Assembly: GCA_913043285.1 (NCBI GenBank)
Contig: CAJWML010000020.1
Span: 9,367 to 73,366, forward strand
Source: CAKZNE01 sp002695025
GTDB taxonomy: Bacteria > Bacteroidota > Bacteroidia > Flavobacteriales > Schleiferiaceae
Direction: 5' to 3'
DNA: 64,000 nucleotides
In this document: positions 8,278-16,918 of the stretch, piece after piece
Position numbering within the stretch: the stretch's first letter is position 1
How the letters are laid out: each line of letters begins with the position of its first letter
Position numbers and translations under genes: made by a program
The notes under the pieces: model-generated
The model's input: only the letters and a program-made list of their open reading frames with translations
Told to the model about the DNA's origin: nothing
Databases searched by the model: none

Positions 8278-9642
8278 TTAAATGTAATGATAGATTAGCA
8301 TCACCACCAGGGCCACGCCCAGCGGGATTATGTTTCGTTTGACTATTTGCAGAGTGGTTACTTCAGCTATTTCAGCGGTGGCGATCAACACTCCGGCTAC
8401 CGGTGAAACGGTACGCCCCATGGAGGCCGCCAGGTTCATCGGCAGGATGATGGAGGTGCTCTTTACACCCAGCTTGGTGGCGATATCCGGCACCAGGGGT
8501 GCAAAGGCAAAGAAGGCGGCATTGCCACTGCCCATCAGCATGGAGGCCAGGAAGATCATGATGGTCATTACCACCCCTATACCGATGGCTTCAAAGCCAA
8601 GGTGCTGGGAAATATACACCAGTCCTTCAATGAACTCCAGGGCAATGAGCCCTTTGGCGAACATGTCGGCCGCAATGATGAGGGTTACCACGGTTTTAAA
8701 GATGTTGCCCATCCCGTTCCAGAAGGTACTCAGCGACTGCATGGTGGCTTTGATGTTGCGCGTACGCACCAATTCAAAGATCAGCGCCACAAAGAGGCTG
8801 ATGAACATAGCGGTAGTCGTGTCCAGCAAAACGGGTACATCCAAAACCTGGAAGAGGTTGGAGAAGATGATCAGCAGCACCAGCGGCAATACGGGAATGA
8901 TGGCGTAGATCAGGGGTGCCTTCACTTCCTTTTTTTCTTTTTTCTCCACTTCTTCGGCTCCCCGGTCGTCCTTTTTATCAAAGTGGCGGTTCACAAAATA
9001 ATAGCATACGGCCACCACTATGGACAATGGAATAACCAGGGGTATCTGGTGTTCCACAAAGTAATTGATGGAATTTTCCCCGGAAATGCTCACCGCACTG
9101 GCGGTAATGGCGGAAGCGGGACCAATCCCGAAAGCGGTACAGGCGGTGATCACAGATACTGCGGATAACCGGCTGACACCGATATTCAGAAGAATAGGGT
9201 AGACCGAAGCCATTAACAGCAAGCCGAGACCCGCAGCAGAAGGGATGCACACAAAGAGCACCTGCCCGATGGGTATAACGGCTGCCGCGGTTATATGCGG
9301 ATACTTCCGCAGCAGGCGCAGCGGTTTCATGGCGATGTGCACCAGGGCATCCGAAGCGCCTATCTTGTCAATATAAGCCACAAAACCACCGATGGCCATG
9401 ATCATCAGACCTACCCCGGCATTGGTCTCGCTGAACGATTCCTTGATATAGCGGAAGAAGTCCAGGCCGGTAGCCCCGGTGGAGCGGTTCAGCGCAGGCA
9501 GTTCAAACTGAAATGCCCAGGCTAATACCAACATCACCAGGCCCGCAATAAGCAGTACCGCATGGGGGTAATATTTTTTCAATAGCAGCCTGGCTACTAT
9601 CGCGATTACCACAACGGCTATGATGGGGCCTGTAAAATCCAT
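8278..9642 (-). CDS. DcuC-family anaerobic-type C4-dicarboxylate/dipeptide transporter
   Basis: This 454-residue inner-membrane protein has about 12 hydrophobic segments, a charged cytoplasmic loop in the middle (around 220-243, Lys/Glu-rich) and family-like motifs MGSGNAAFFAFAPL and LAASMGRTVSPVAGV near the C-terminus. These resemble DcuC and related transporters. DcuC members exchange C4-dicarboxylates such as succinate or aspartate, but paralogues beside iadA in other bacteria are of unproven substrate. The gene is 1 base upstream of iadA. Import of isoaspartyl dipeptides or exchange of aspartate are both plausible; the sequence alone does not decide. Confidence 0.75.
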   Translation of the reverse strand: MDFTGPIIAVVVIAIVARLLLKKYYPHAVLLIAGLVMLVLAWAFQFELPALNRSTGATGLDFFRYIKESFSETNAGVGLMIMAIGGFVAYIDKIGASDALVHIAMKPLRLLRKYPHITAAAVIPIGQVLFVCIPSAAGLGLLLMASVYPILLNIGVSRLSAVSVITACTAFGIGPASAITASAVSISGENSINYFVEHQIPLVIPLSIVVAVCYYFVNRHFDKKDDRGAEEVEKKEKKEVKAPLIYAIIPVLPLVLLIIFSNLFQVLDVPVLLDTTTAMFISLFVALIFELVRTRNIKATMQSLSTFWNGMGNIFKTVVTLIIAADMFAKGLIALEFIEGLVYISQHLGFEAIGIGVVMTIMIFLASMLMGSGNAAFFAFAPLVPDIATKLGVKSTSIILPMNLAASMGRTVSPVAGVLIATAEIAEVTTLQIVKRNIIPLGVALVVMLIYHYI

Positions 9643-9664
9643 GGATCCTTGGTGCTTACGTTAC

Positions 9665-10612
9665 TTAAAAAGGTGAACCATCAATCCTGGTTCCGGGGGA
9701 GAACAGAAGGGCGGTATTTTCACCGTGCTGTTCAAACTCACCGGTAAGATCGGGATTACGGGTATAGGATTCATTGGGGTTGTTGGAAAGCGGCTCGATG
9801 TCAAAAGTGAGGATCACGTTGCCGTTGGCATCTTTCAGGGTCATGATGTCCCCGGCATTGTTGAGGTTCAGGTCGCCACTCGTTGAGGTTTGTACAAGGG
9901 CTCCGCCAAAAGTGCCATTAGGGTTACCACCACCAAATATCACCAGGGCTTTACCACCAGGTATGATGGTGCCGGTTGGGATCTTATGATTGGGCGTTCC
10001 GGTAGCCAGGTTTTCATCATCGTAAACCTCCCAGCCACTTACATCAAGGGGTTGGGTGGACAGGTTTACGAATTCCAGAAATTCATCTTCATTCTGGGCA
10101 TAAGATCCGTTACCGTTGGCATCACCTTCAAGACCACTGTTGGAAGGGTCGTACAATATTTCATTGAGAATGAGTTGGGGAGTTTGCACCACATCGTCAT
10201 CCTCAATAAAAAGACTCACACTGGTGCCGGCATCAAAACGGCCTCCGCTGGCACTTTCAATACCAATCTGAATGGTTTCATTGCCTTCTTCCAGTTCATC
10301 CTGTACCGCAGTGATGGTTACCGTTTTGGTGATCTCACCAGCCGCAAAGGTCACAGCGGTGGTGCTGATGTTGTAGTCCACACCGTTGCCTTCCGCATTA
10401 CCGGAGAGACTAAGGTTTACCGTTACTTCCTGTTCGGAACTGGCCGAAAGATTAATGGCAATATCCGTACTTCCGTTGTCTTCAGTTATAGCGGTAACGG
10501 GGGAGTTAAGCGTTATTTCAGGGCCGCCCAGCGAGTCGTCCACATCATCGGTCTCGCAGGACACCGCAGCTCCACACAGCAAGGCTGCGCCTAATATTTT
10601 GTTGAATTTCAT
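9665..10612 (-). CDS. Lipoprotein with Calx-beta and lamin-tail (LTD) domains
   Basis: I chose the start at 10612 (MKFNKILGAALLCGAAVSC), which gives a lipoprotein signal peptide with a cysteine at about residue 19; the ORF extends further upstream but only into the neighbouring gene. The 315-residue product has a Calx-beta-like domain (about 35-140, with VTVNLSLSGNAEGNGVDY and LEEGNETIQIGIES) and then an LTD domain (about 150-315). The LTD holds a Ca-binding-like GDANGNGSYAQNEDEFLEFV. That LTD is closely similar to the one in the gene just upstream. LTD domains occur on many secreted hydrolases and may anchor or bind ligands. It sits 28 bases after its paralogue and 22 bases before the transporter. 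Role in the operon is unknown. Confidence 0.75.
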   Translation of the reverse strand: MKFNKILGAALLCGAAVSCETDDVDDSLGGPEITLNSPVTAITEDNGSTDIAINLSASSEQEVTVNLSLSGNAEGNGVDYNISTTAVTFAAGEITKTVTITAVQDELEEGNETIQIGIESASGGRFDAGTSVSLFIEDDDVVQTPQLILNEILYDPSNSGLEGDANGNGSYAQNEDEFLEFVNLSTQPLDVSGWEVYDDENLATGTPNHKIPTGTIIPGGKALVIFGGGNPNGTFGGALVQTSTSGDLNLNNAGDIMTLKDANGNVILTFDIEPLSNNPNESYTRNPDLTGEFEQHGENTALLFSPGTRIDGSPF

Positions 10613-10640
10613 ACAATATATTTTTTGGGTAAAAACCGGC

Positions 10641-11738
10641 TTACAGCTTACTAAAGCGTGCCATGAAATCTTCCTGGCCGGAATCAGCTTTGAGGATGTA
10701 AATACCCTTTTGCAAGTTAGCCACAGAAATTCCATTCTGAAGGTCTTCGGTCTGCATCAACAGCTGTCCGGAAAGATTAAAGATCTTCACATGGCTCAGG
10801 TTGGCAGGCCCATTTATAAAAAGTTTGTCGTTAGCCGGATTGGGATACACCGCAAGAGAGGTAGTTACCGGCTCATTTAAACCGATGTTCTGGTTGGTAA
10901 TGGTTACCTCGGCTGAATCTGAAATACCGGTACCATCATTAGCGGTGGCAGTTACCCAGACCGTTCCATTACCGGTGGCCGTCAATAAGCCGCTGGCTGA
11001 AACGGTGGCTACCACATTTCCGGCCGGCACCGACCAGCTTACGGTAGTGTCATCGGCAAAGGTGGGCATTACGATAGCTTCCATTTGCAGGGTGCCTCCG
11101 GGGGTGGAGATGGTACTTGCACCTCCCTGACCCTGCACGGAAATATCCATTACCACAAACACGGTATCAAAGGGAGTTCCGTCAATTTTGGTTCCGGGGG
11201 AGAAAAGGATAGGTGTATTGTCCGCATGCTGCTCAAACAAACCGGTAATATCCGGATTACGGGTGTACGATTCATTGGGGTTATTGGAAAGGGCGTCTGA
11301 ATCAAAGGTTAGGACGGTTTGTCCGTTGGGGTCCTTGATCAGGATCACTTCTCCGGAATTGTTGAGGTTCATACCTACTGCACTATCGGTTTTCAGCACT
11401 ACAGCATTGCCAAAGGAGCCGGTAAGGGTGCCGCCACCAAAAACTACCAGGGCACCGCCCGGGGGAACCCAGGTGCCGGCAGGTATTACGTAGCGTAACT
11501 GTCCACCGTTGGCTACGGAGTCATCCCAGATCTCGTAACCACTGGCGTCAAAATTAGTGGTACTGGTGTTGTAGAATTCAATAAAGGAGTCTTCCTCCTG
11601 ATCGTAAACGCCATCACCGTTGGCGTCACCTTCCAGCATGTCGTTGGAAGGATCGTAAAGTACCTCGTTAATAATCAGCTGGCCTGACATGGACAGGCAG
11701 GCGAATAAAATACAGCAAAGGGTGTAGTATTTTCTCAT
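10641..11738 (-). CDS. T9SS-secreted protein with lamin-tail (LTD) and Ig-like (Big) domains
   Basis: This 365-residue protein has a signal peptide (about 1-19, ending MSGQ), an LTD domain (about 20-190), a bacterial Ig-like domain of Big_2 type (about 195-280, with ATGNGTVWVTATANDG) and a T9SS type A sorting domain (about 285-365, SLAVYPNPANDKLFINGP). The protein should therefore be exported through T9SS and attached to the cell surface or released. It is the first gene of the minus-strand operon, 125 bp from the divergent MocR regulator. The LTD is shared with the next gene, which suggests local duplication followed by replacement of the neighbouring domains. Confidence 0.8.
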   Translation of the reverse strand: MRKYYTLCCILFACLSMSGQLIINEVLYDPSNDMLEGDANGDGVYDQEEDSFIEFYNTSTTNFDASGYEIWDDSVANGGQLRYVIPAGTWVPPGGALVVFGGGTLTGSFGNAVVLKTDSAVGMNLNNSGEVILIKDPNGQTVLTFDSDALSNNPNESYTRNPDITGLFEQHADNTPILFSPGTKIDGTPFDTVFVVMDISVQGQGGASTISTPGGTLQMEAIVMPTFADDTTVSWSVPAGNVVATVSASGLLTATGNGTVWVTATANDGTGISDSAEVTITNQNIGLNEPVTTSLAVYPNPANDKLFINGPANLSHVKIFNLSGQLLMQTEDLQNGISVANLQKGIYILKADSGQEDFMARFSKL

Positions 11739-11832
11739 AGTCGTTAAGTTTAAAAGAATAAAGGAGTGTTATGTGCTGAGAATAAATTCTCAAAGTCTCT
11801 ACGAAGGAATTTTATTTGTGACTACCTTTAGC

Positions 11833-11864
11833 ATACCAATTATCTATTTTTAAGAATACCAATT
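11833..11864 (+). promoter_or_regulatory. Direct-repeat operator pair, probable MocR site 1
   Basis: ATACCAATT occurs at 11833-11841 and 11856-11864, exactly 23 bp apart start to start. MocR-type regulators bind paired direct repeats. The second copy overlaps the TTG start codon of the regulator gene, which suits autoregulation. The pair also lies about 95 bp upstream of the divergent operon. The reverse-orientation pair at 13368-13398 has the same spacing. Confidence 0.65.
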
Positions 11865-13366
11865 TGGAAACCGTATTAGAACGAATAGCCAAAAACTTTG
11901 AAGCGAAAACGCTCCGGCACAAATCCAGGAACAAGTCCTTACGCCTGTACCAGCGTCTGTACAACCTACTGAAAGACTCCATCATTAACAATGACATTCC
12001 GGGGGATACGGTGCTGCCGGCTACCCGTATTCTGGCCGATGCCCTGGAGCTTTCACGAAGCACGGTAAACCGGGCGTATGAGCTGCTTAGGCTGGAAGGG
12101 TACATTGATTCCTATAAAGGTTCCGGTCATGTAGTGCGCCAGATCCACCAGGATATTCTACCCCCCAAAAAAGAGGGCCGGGAAGAAGGCCGGTACCCGG
12201 AATTATCGGAAACAGGGCAATCGTTCCTGAAGAACGTATCGCTGATCAACAGTACGGATGATAAGAGTATTGCCTTCCGGCCCGGGCTTCCACCGCTGGA
12301 TATTTTCCCGGTGAAGGACTGGAAGAACCTATCCAATCTCTATTGGCGGTACATCAAATCCTCTGCGCTTTCCTATTCGCCTTCTTCGGGCATCGATCAG
12401 TTGAAGCGCAACATTGCGAATTACATCAACCTGAGCCGCAACATCAAATGCGACCCACGGCAGATATTCATCGTTTCCGGTTCATTACAGTCCTTGTACC
12501 TGGTGGGTAATACGGTACTCAATCCCGGGGATTCCGTTATCATGGAAAATCCCACTTTCCCTAACGTGCACTCCATTTTCCGAAGCCTGCGCGCCAACAT
12601 ACAAGCGGTAGGCATTGATGAACAGGGACTGAGCCTGGAGCAGCTCCGCACGTTGAAACCAGATAGGACCAAGTTGCTGCATTGTACACCTTCCTGCCAT
12701 TACCCCAGCGGGGTGCGGATGAGTGTGGAGCGCAGGAAGGCGTTGCTGGAATGGGCTTCTGAGAACGAAACTTTCATCATTGAGAACGATTACGAGCACG
12801 AGGTGCATAACTACCGTGATCAGTCACCTTCGCTATTCAGCCTGGATAAAGAAGAGCGTGTCATTTACCTGAGCACTTTTAACCGGCTGTTACATCCTTC
12901 CATCCGGTTGGGGTATATGGTAGTGCCGCTGTACCTGCTGGATGCGGTGGAAGCCCTGCTCAAGCATTCACACCGTTTTGTTCCTCCATCGGTACAGGTG
13001 GTGATGAACCAGTTCATTGAAAAGCATCACCTGCATAATCATGTAAAAAAGGTTATTGAGGTGGCCGAGGAGCGGGAGCAGCTTTTTGTCAAGACCTTTG
13101 AGGAAGCTTTTCAGGGTAAGGTCAGGCTTCACCACAATACGATCAGGAGCCTGCATATACTGGCGGAGATCCCTCCCGGCCGGGACGACCGTGACGTAGT
13201 GAATGCCTTTGCCCGGCACAATATCATCGTACACTCCTACAGCAAGTGTTTTACTTCAGAGCCCAAGAAGCAGGGCTTTATTATGGGGTATTCCTCGGTA
13301 CGGGCGCCTATCATCCGCAAAAAAGTACAGCAGATGGCCCGATTATACCATTCTTCTTTTTCCTGA
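11864..13366 (+). CDS. MocR/GntR-family regulator lacking the PLP lysine
   Basis: This 500-residue protein joins a GntR winged helix-turn-helix (about 25-92, LPATRILADALELSRSTVNR) to an aminotransferase-like fold (about 135-500), the MocR/PdxR/GabR architecture. Fold landmarks are present: NPTFP (229-233), the Asp of ENDY (D309, normally holding the PLP ring nitrogen), and RLGY (348-351). The lysine that forms the Schiff base in the family (GTFSK) is replaced, giving STFNR with R341. The protein therefore probably does not bind PLP covalently. The start is TTG. It is transcribed away from the peptidase operon and towards a hydrolase/transporter pair, and paired ATACCAAT repeats flank it. Control of both units is inferred. 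Confidence 0.85.
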   Translation: METVLERIAKNFEAKTLRHKSRNKSLRLYQRLYNLLKDSIINNDIPGDTVLPATRILADALELSRSTVNRAYELLRLEGYIDSYKGSGHVVRQIHQDILPPKKEGREEGRYPELSETGQSFLKNVSLINSTDDKSIAFRPGLPPLDIFPVKDWKNLSNLYWRYIKSSALSYSPSSGIDQLKRNIANYINLSRNIKCDPRQIFIVSGSLQSLYLVGNTVLNPGDSVIMENPTFPNVHSIFRSLRANIQAVGIDEQGLSLEQLRTLKPDRTKLLHCTPSCHYPSGVRMSVERRKALLEWASENETFIIENDYEHEVHNYRDQSPSLFSLDKEERVIYLSTFNRLLHPSIRLGYMVVPLYLLDAVEALLKHSHRFVPPSVQVVMNQFIEKHHLHNHVKKVIEVAEEREQLFVKTFEEAFQGKVRLHHNTIRSLHILAEIPPGRDDRDVVNAFARHNIIVHSYSKCFTSEPKKQGFIMGYSSVRAPIIRKKVQQMARLYHSSFS

Positions 13367-13367
13367 T

Positions 13368-13398
13368 ATTGGTATGTTGAAATTAATAAGATTGGTAT
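13368..13398 (-). promoter_or_regulatory. Direct-repeat operator pair, probable MocR site 2
   Basis: ATTGGTAT (reverse complement of ATACCAAT) occurs at 13368-13375 and 13391-13398, 23 bp apart, as in the pair at 11833-11864. It lies just upstream of the lipoprotein hydrolase gene (start 13451). A near-consensus promoter box TACTTTTA (13423-13430) lies 25 bases downstream of it. The position suits regulation of the hydrolase-transporter unit. Confidence 0.65.
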
Positions 13399-13450
13399 GT
13401 TTTTATAGTGCGGTTATCCTGATACTTTTACACATTCCGAAATTTGCAGA

Positions 13451-14374
13451 ATGATCCGATTGTACTCCATATTAGCTGCAGTGGTCTTGCTGTGGGCCTG
13501 TGACAACCCTAAAAAAATCGGGCAGGAACCCGATGAGCCGGATACTACGGAACTCAGCCTTACGGGTACGGGGGACTTTAACTTCAATTCCTATTCACCT
13601 CTGAGCGACATGCCGGTGCGTATCTTTTACCATATACCGGAAAAAGCTATGAGTCATTCAGCTGCCCTGATGGTATTCCACGGGGCCGGGAGGGATGCGA
13701 AAGAAAGCCGTGATGCTTTGATCGCCAAATCCAATCAGTTCCAGGTGGTAATCATCGTGCCGGAATTTTCCAATGAATACTATCGCGGCAGTGATGCCTA
13801 CAACCTGGGAAATATATTTACGGATGGTGATCGCCCCTCTGCAGAAACCCTGAACCCGGAAGAGGAATGGACCTTTTCCATCATTGATCCGCTTTTTGAT
13901 TTTTTCCGCGAAAAAACCGGGCTTGTAAGCGATGAGTATGATGTGTTTGGTCATTCTGCCGGTGCCCAGTTTGCGCATCGCTTCCTGTTCTTTAAGCCCG
14001 ATGCCCGGCATAAGCGCGTGGTTTCAGCCTCAGCCGGCTGGTATACCATGCCAGACCCGAGTGTTAACTTTCCTTACGGCTTAAAGAAAAGTCCTTTGGA
14101 AAGTAGCAGCCTCCAAACCGTTTTTGCCGCTCCGCTTACGGTTATCGTAGGCTTAAAGGATAACGACCCGAATGCATCCAGCCTGCGGCACAACAGCCAG
14201 GCCGATGCCCAGGGTGATGACCGCCTGGAACGTGCCCAGTATTTTTACTATCAAAGCCTGCAACTGGCGCAAACGGCTAATCTTGATTTTGGCTGGAAGT
14301 ACCAGTCGCTACCCAATGTGGATCACGATTTCAACGCCACTTCCACCGCTGCGGCTAACATTTTATACAAATAA
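13451..14374 (+). CDS. Lipoprotein alpha/beta-hydrolase
   Basis: This 307-residue protein has a lipoprotein signal (VLLWAC, Cys17). It then shows an alpha/beta-hydrolase core: an oxyanion-type MVFHGAGRD, the nucleophile elbow GHSAG (S169), a candidate acid around GLKDNDPN (D238/D240) and a candidate histidine in NVDHDF (H292). It should act in the periplasm or on the outer membrane as an esterase, amidase or peptidase; the substrate is unknown. A dicarboxylate transporter gene follows 6 bases later, and the probable MocR operator lies upstream. The context suggests release of a dicarboxylate or amino acid from a larger substrate. The ATG follows a TTTGCAG sequence closely, so the mRNA leader may be short. 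Confidence 0.75.
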   Translation: MIRLYSILAAVVLLWACDNPKKIGQEPDEPDTTELSLTGTGDFNFNSYSPLSDMPVRIFYHIPEKAMSHSAALMVFHGAGRDAKESRDALIAKSNQFQVVIIVPEFSNEYYRGSDAYNLGNIFTDGDRPSAETLNPEEEWTFSIIDPLFDFFREKTGLVSDEYDVFGHSAGAQFAHRFLFFKPDARHKRVVSASAGWYTMPDPSVNFPYGLKKSPLESSSLQTVFAAPLTVIVGLKDNDPNASSLRHNSQADAQGDDRLERAQYFYYQSLQLAQTANLDFGWKYQSLPNVDHDFNATSTAAANILYK

Positions 14375-14380
14375 CTGATC

Positions 14381-15832
14381 TTGAGATTTACGCTGAATAA
14401 AAAGACGATAGGCCTTTTTCTGGGTCCGCTTGTTTTCCTGCTCATTATGTTTGGTTTTCAACCGGAAAATATGAGTGAAGCGGCTCACGCGGTATTGGCG
14501 AGCACGGCCTGGATCGCCATCTGGTGGATCACGGAGGCCCTGCCCATGGCCGTTACCGCTTTATTGCCCATTGTGCTGTTTCCTCTCACGGGAGGCAGCG
14601 ATATCAAAGCCGCTGTAAGTGGTTACAGCCATCCCTTCATATTCCTTTTTATTGGTGGGTTTATCCTGGCCATAGCCCTGGAAAAATGGTGGCTGCACAA
14701 ACGCATTGCCCTGGTGATCATCAACTGGGTAGGTACCAGTAAGCGAATGATCATCCTGGGTTTTATGCTGGCTACGGCATTCCTGTCCATGTGGATCTCC
14801 AATACCGCCACAGCGGTGATGATGTTACCCATTGGGATGGCCATCATTGAAAAGCTGCGCTCCGATACCGAAGGAAAGGAGGAGAACCGTTTTGGTACGG
14901 TGCTGATGCTGGGCATTGCCTACAGCGCTTCCATTGGCGGTATAGCCACCCTCATCGGAACCCCGCCCAATCTGATCCTGGTGGGGATCATCCAGGAAAC
15001 CTACAATGTAGACCTTTCCTTTTTCGACTGGTTCAAACTGGCCTTGCCCTTTGCCATGGTGATGCTTTTTATCTGCTGGTTTTACCTTACCCGTTTCTCT
15101 TTTGACATTGGTACGCCTTCCATTCCCGGGGGGCGTGAGGAAATACGAAAACAACTGAAAGGGTTGGGTAAAATGTCCTTTGAAGAGAAATCGGTAGCCG
15201 TGGTATTTACCCTTACCGCACTGGCGTGGATCAGTCGTTCCTACTTGCTGGAGCCGATATTACCGGCTATTGACGATACGATTATTGCCATTGCCTCGGC
15301 CGTATTGCTCTTTCTCTTACCGGCTTCTCAAAAAGGTGAAAATCTTTTGCAGTGGGACGATGCGAAGAAAATCCCGTGGGGTATTCTCCTGCTTTTTGGC
15401 GGAGGTATTTCACTGGCGGTGGCATTCGATAAAAGCGGACTGGCGGAATGGATCGGTAATCAATTTACCCTCTTTGAAGGTATGTACCTGCTGATCATCA
15501 TTCTGTGCCTGGTAGCGGCCGTGAACTTCCTTACCGAGATCACCTCCAATACCGCCACTACGGCTGTGATATTGCCTTTGCTGGCGCCACTGGCGGTAGC
15601 GGTGGATACGCATCCTTTCCTGCTGATGTCGGCAGCGGCTATTGCTGCTTCCTGTGCCTTTATGCTGCCGGTAGCTACACCACCTAATGCCCTGGTATTC
15701 GGCTCGGGGCAAATAAAAATGGAGGAGATGATGCGGGCGGGCTTCTTGCTGAACCTGATCTCTATACTGTTGATCTCGCTGCTGATCTACTTTGTGATGC
15801 CGCTGGTTTGGGATTTGCCGGTGTTGTATTGA
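14381..15832 (+). CDS. SLC13/DASS-family sodium:dicarboxylate symporter
   Basis: This 483-residue inner-membrane protein has the two SNT signature motifs of the DASS family, SNTATAVMMLPIG (about 145-157) and TSNTATTAVILPLL (about 387-400). It also has IGTPPNLI and a repeated hairpin-rich membrane layout. These symporters import succinate, malate, fumarate or related dicarboxylates with sodium. The start codon is TTG, 6 bases after the hydrolase gene, and the first hydrophobic segment begins about 10 residues in. With the DcuC-type transporter in the divergent operon, the locus has two dicarboxylate-type carriers around one regulator. Confidence 0.88.
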   Translation: MRFTLNKKTIGLFLGPLVFLLIMFGFQPENMSEAAHAVLASTAWIAIWWITEALPMAVTALLPIVLFPLTGGSDIKAAVSGYSHPFIFLFIGGFILAIALEKWWLHKRIALVIINWVGTSKRMIILGFMLATAFLSMWISNTATAVMMLPIGMAIIEKLRSDTEGKEENRFGTVLMLGIAYSASIGGIATLIGTPPNLILVGIIQETYNVDLSFFDWFKLALPFAMVMLFICWFYLTRFSFDIGTPSIPGGREEIRKQLKGLGKMSFEEKSVAVVFTLTALAWISRSYLLEPILPAIDDTIIAIASAVLLFLLPASQKGENLLQWDDAKKIPWGILLLFGGGISLAVAFDKSGLAEWIGNQFTLFEGMYLLIIILCLVAAVNFLTEITSNTATTAVILPLLAPLAVAVDTHPFLLMSAAAIAASCAFMLPVATPPNALVFGSGQIKMEEMMRAGFLLNLISILLISLLIYFVMPLVWDLPVLY

Positions 15833-15910
15833 GAGTTTTCCCGAATTTACCGAAGGAAGCGTATCTCTTGGGTATTTAGCAAAACGGAACTACCTCAGAT
15901 AAGACCAAAT

Positions 15911-16699
15911 TTAATCTGTAATCAAAGTTTCGCACTCGCTGATTTTTACAAATTTTCCGTCTTGAAATTGCATGGTTCCCTCCGTGTGATAACGGTATTC
16001 ACCGTGCATCGCCTCGTCACCGTACAATAAATCTTCGGGAAAGGGGGAATCGTACCAGTAGGTAAAGGTTTTAGTGTTGGCATTATAATAAAAGTCGCTC
16101 ATTTTCCGCCCGTTGAAATGGTAAATATCATCAAAGCTGGGTTCACCGTTCTCAAAATCCAGAACTGAAACGGCTTCGGTAATACAAGTCATGCAGCCGT
16201 AAAGCTGGCTGGCAATTAAGTATTTCGGTACACTGCTATCCGGTATGCCCATAACCTGGAAGTAGGGTTCTCCCATTTCGCTATATCCCTGAATAGTGTC
16301 GTTTATATGGTAATACATAAGTGAATAATAGGGACGATACGTACCCCCGGTTTTTTCATCTACTATCAGGAAGAACACCTTATTATCGGCAGAAGCGTTG
16401 ATGATAATTCCCTCGTCATTGATGAGATCATGGAGCATATATTTTTTCATCTCCGGATTTGCCAATACCATAGTTAAGTATTTGCGGAGAGCTATAAAGA
16501 TGTCTTCCTTTTTCTCGTACTCACCACCGTTTTTTAAAGGCAAAGTCACGCTGGCGTATTGGCGAGAATAATAGTTAAGGGAATCCACAGTCTGAAAAAA
16601 AAACTCTGTGGTTGAAAAGCTGGTCTGCTGAGCCGATATTTTTGGGCTTGGAGCCATTAGTAAAGCAACCAGGAGGGGTAAGTAAAGTGGTAATTTCAT
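15911..16699 (-). CDS. Exported protein of unknown function
   Basis: This 262-residue protein has a signal peptide (about 1-24, ending KISAQ) and no other membrane segment. It is rich in Tyr and acidic residues, with repeated aromatic strands such as YYHINDTIQGYSEMGEPYF and FTYWYDSPFPEDLLYGDEAM. I recognise no family. Its ATG overlaps the stop of a decayed reading frame upstream (TGATG arrangement). It probably was the second gene of a small operon whose first gene has broken down. Confidence 0.65.
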   Translation of the reverse strand: MKLPLYLPLLVALLMAPSPKISAQQTSFSTTEFFFQTVDSLNYYSRQYASVTLPLKNGGEYEKKEDIFIALRKYLTMVLANPEMKKYMLHDLINDEGIIINASADNKVFFLIVDEKTGGTYRPYYSLMYYHINDTIQGYSEMGEPYFQVMGIPDSSVPKYLIASQLYGCMTCITEAVSVLDFENGEPSFDDIYHFNGRKMSDFYYNANTKTFTYWYDSPFPEDLLYGDEAMHGEYRYHTEGTMQFQDGKFVKISECETLITD

Positions 16700-16918
16700 C
16701 AGTTTTTCTTTTGTTTGAGGAGGTGCAATTTCACCGGCCCGGTTTCCATTTCATCCTGGATGATGAGGTGGATGTGCATAAAAGAATCGAGGTGGGTAGA
16801 TTCCATTTGCCTGGTGATTTGTGTGGTATATTGTTCATTAAGTATGCGATATAAACAGGCTGCCCAGGAAGCCGGGAGGGAATGTCTTCCGGTCGGATTC
16901 TCTGATTAGCGCCAGCTC
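16699..16918 (-). pseudogene. Decayed gene remnant with two frame changes
   Basis: Read on the minus strand, one frame gives ELALIRESDRKTFP (from 16918), the next frame gives PSRLPGQPVYIAYL, and the third gives NEQYTTQITRQ through to LHLLKQKKN and a stop that overlaps the ATG of the next gene. Joined across two frame changes, the first part resembles a small bacterial family with FPPRLP..P..YPVLNEEYATQIA, annotated from memory as ADP-ribosylation/crystallin J1-like. The last 35 codons remain open. The 353-bp region 16700-17052 holds no other gene. Confidence 0.45.

Noticed and set aside
16612..16854. 80-codon plus-strand ORF over the gene remnant
   Set aside because: It lies opposite the minus-strand remnant and the start of the exported protein; the minus-strand frames fit a protein family better.
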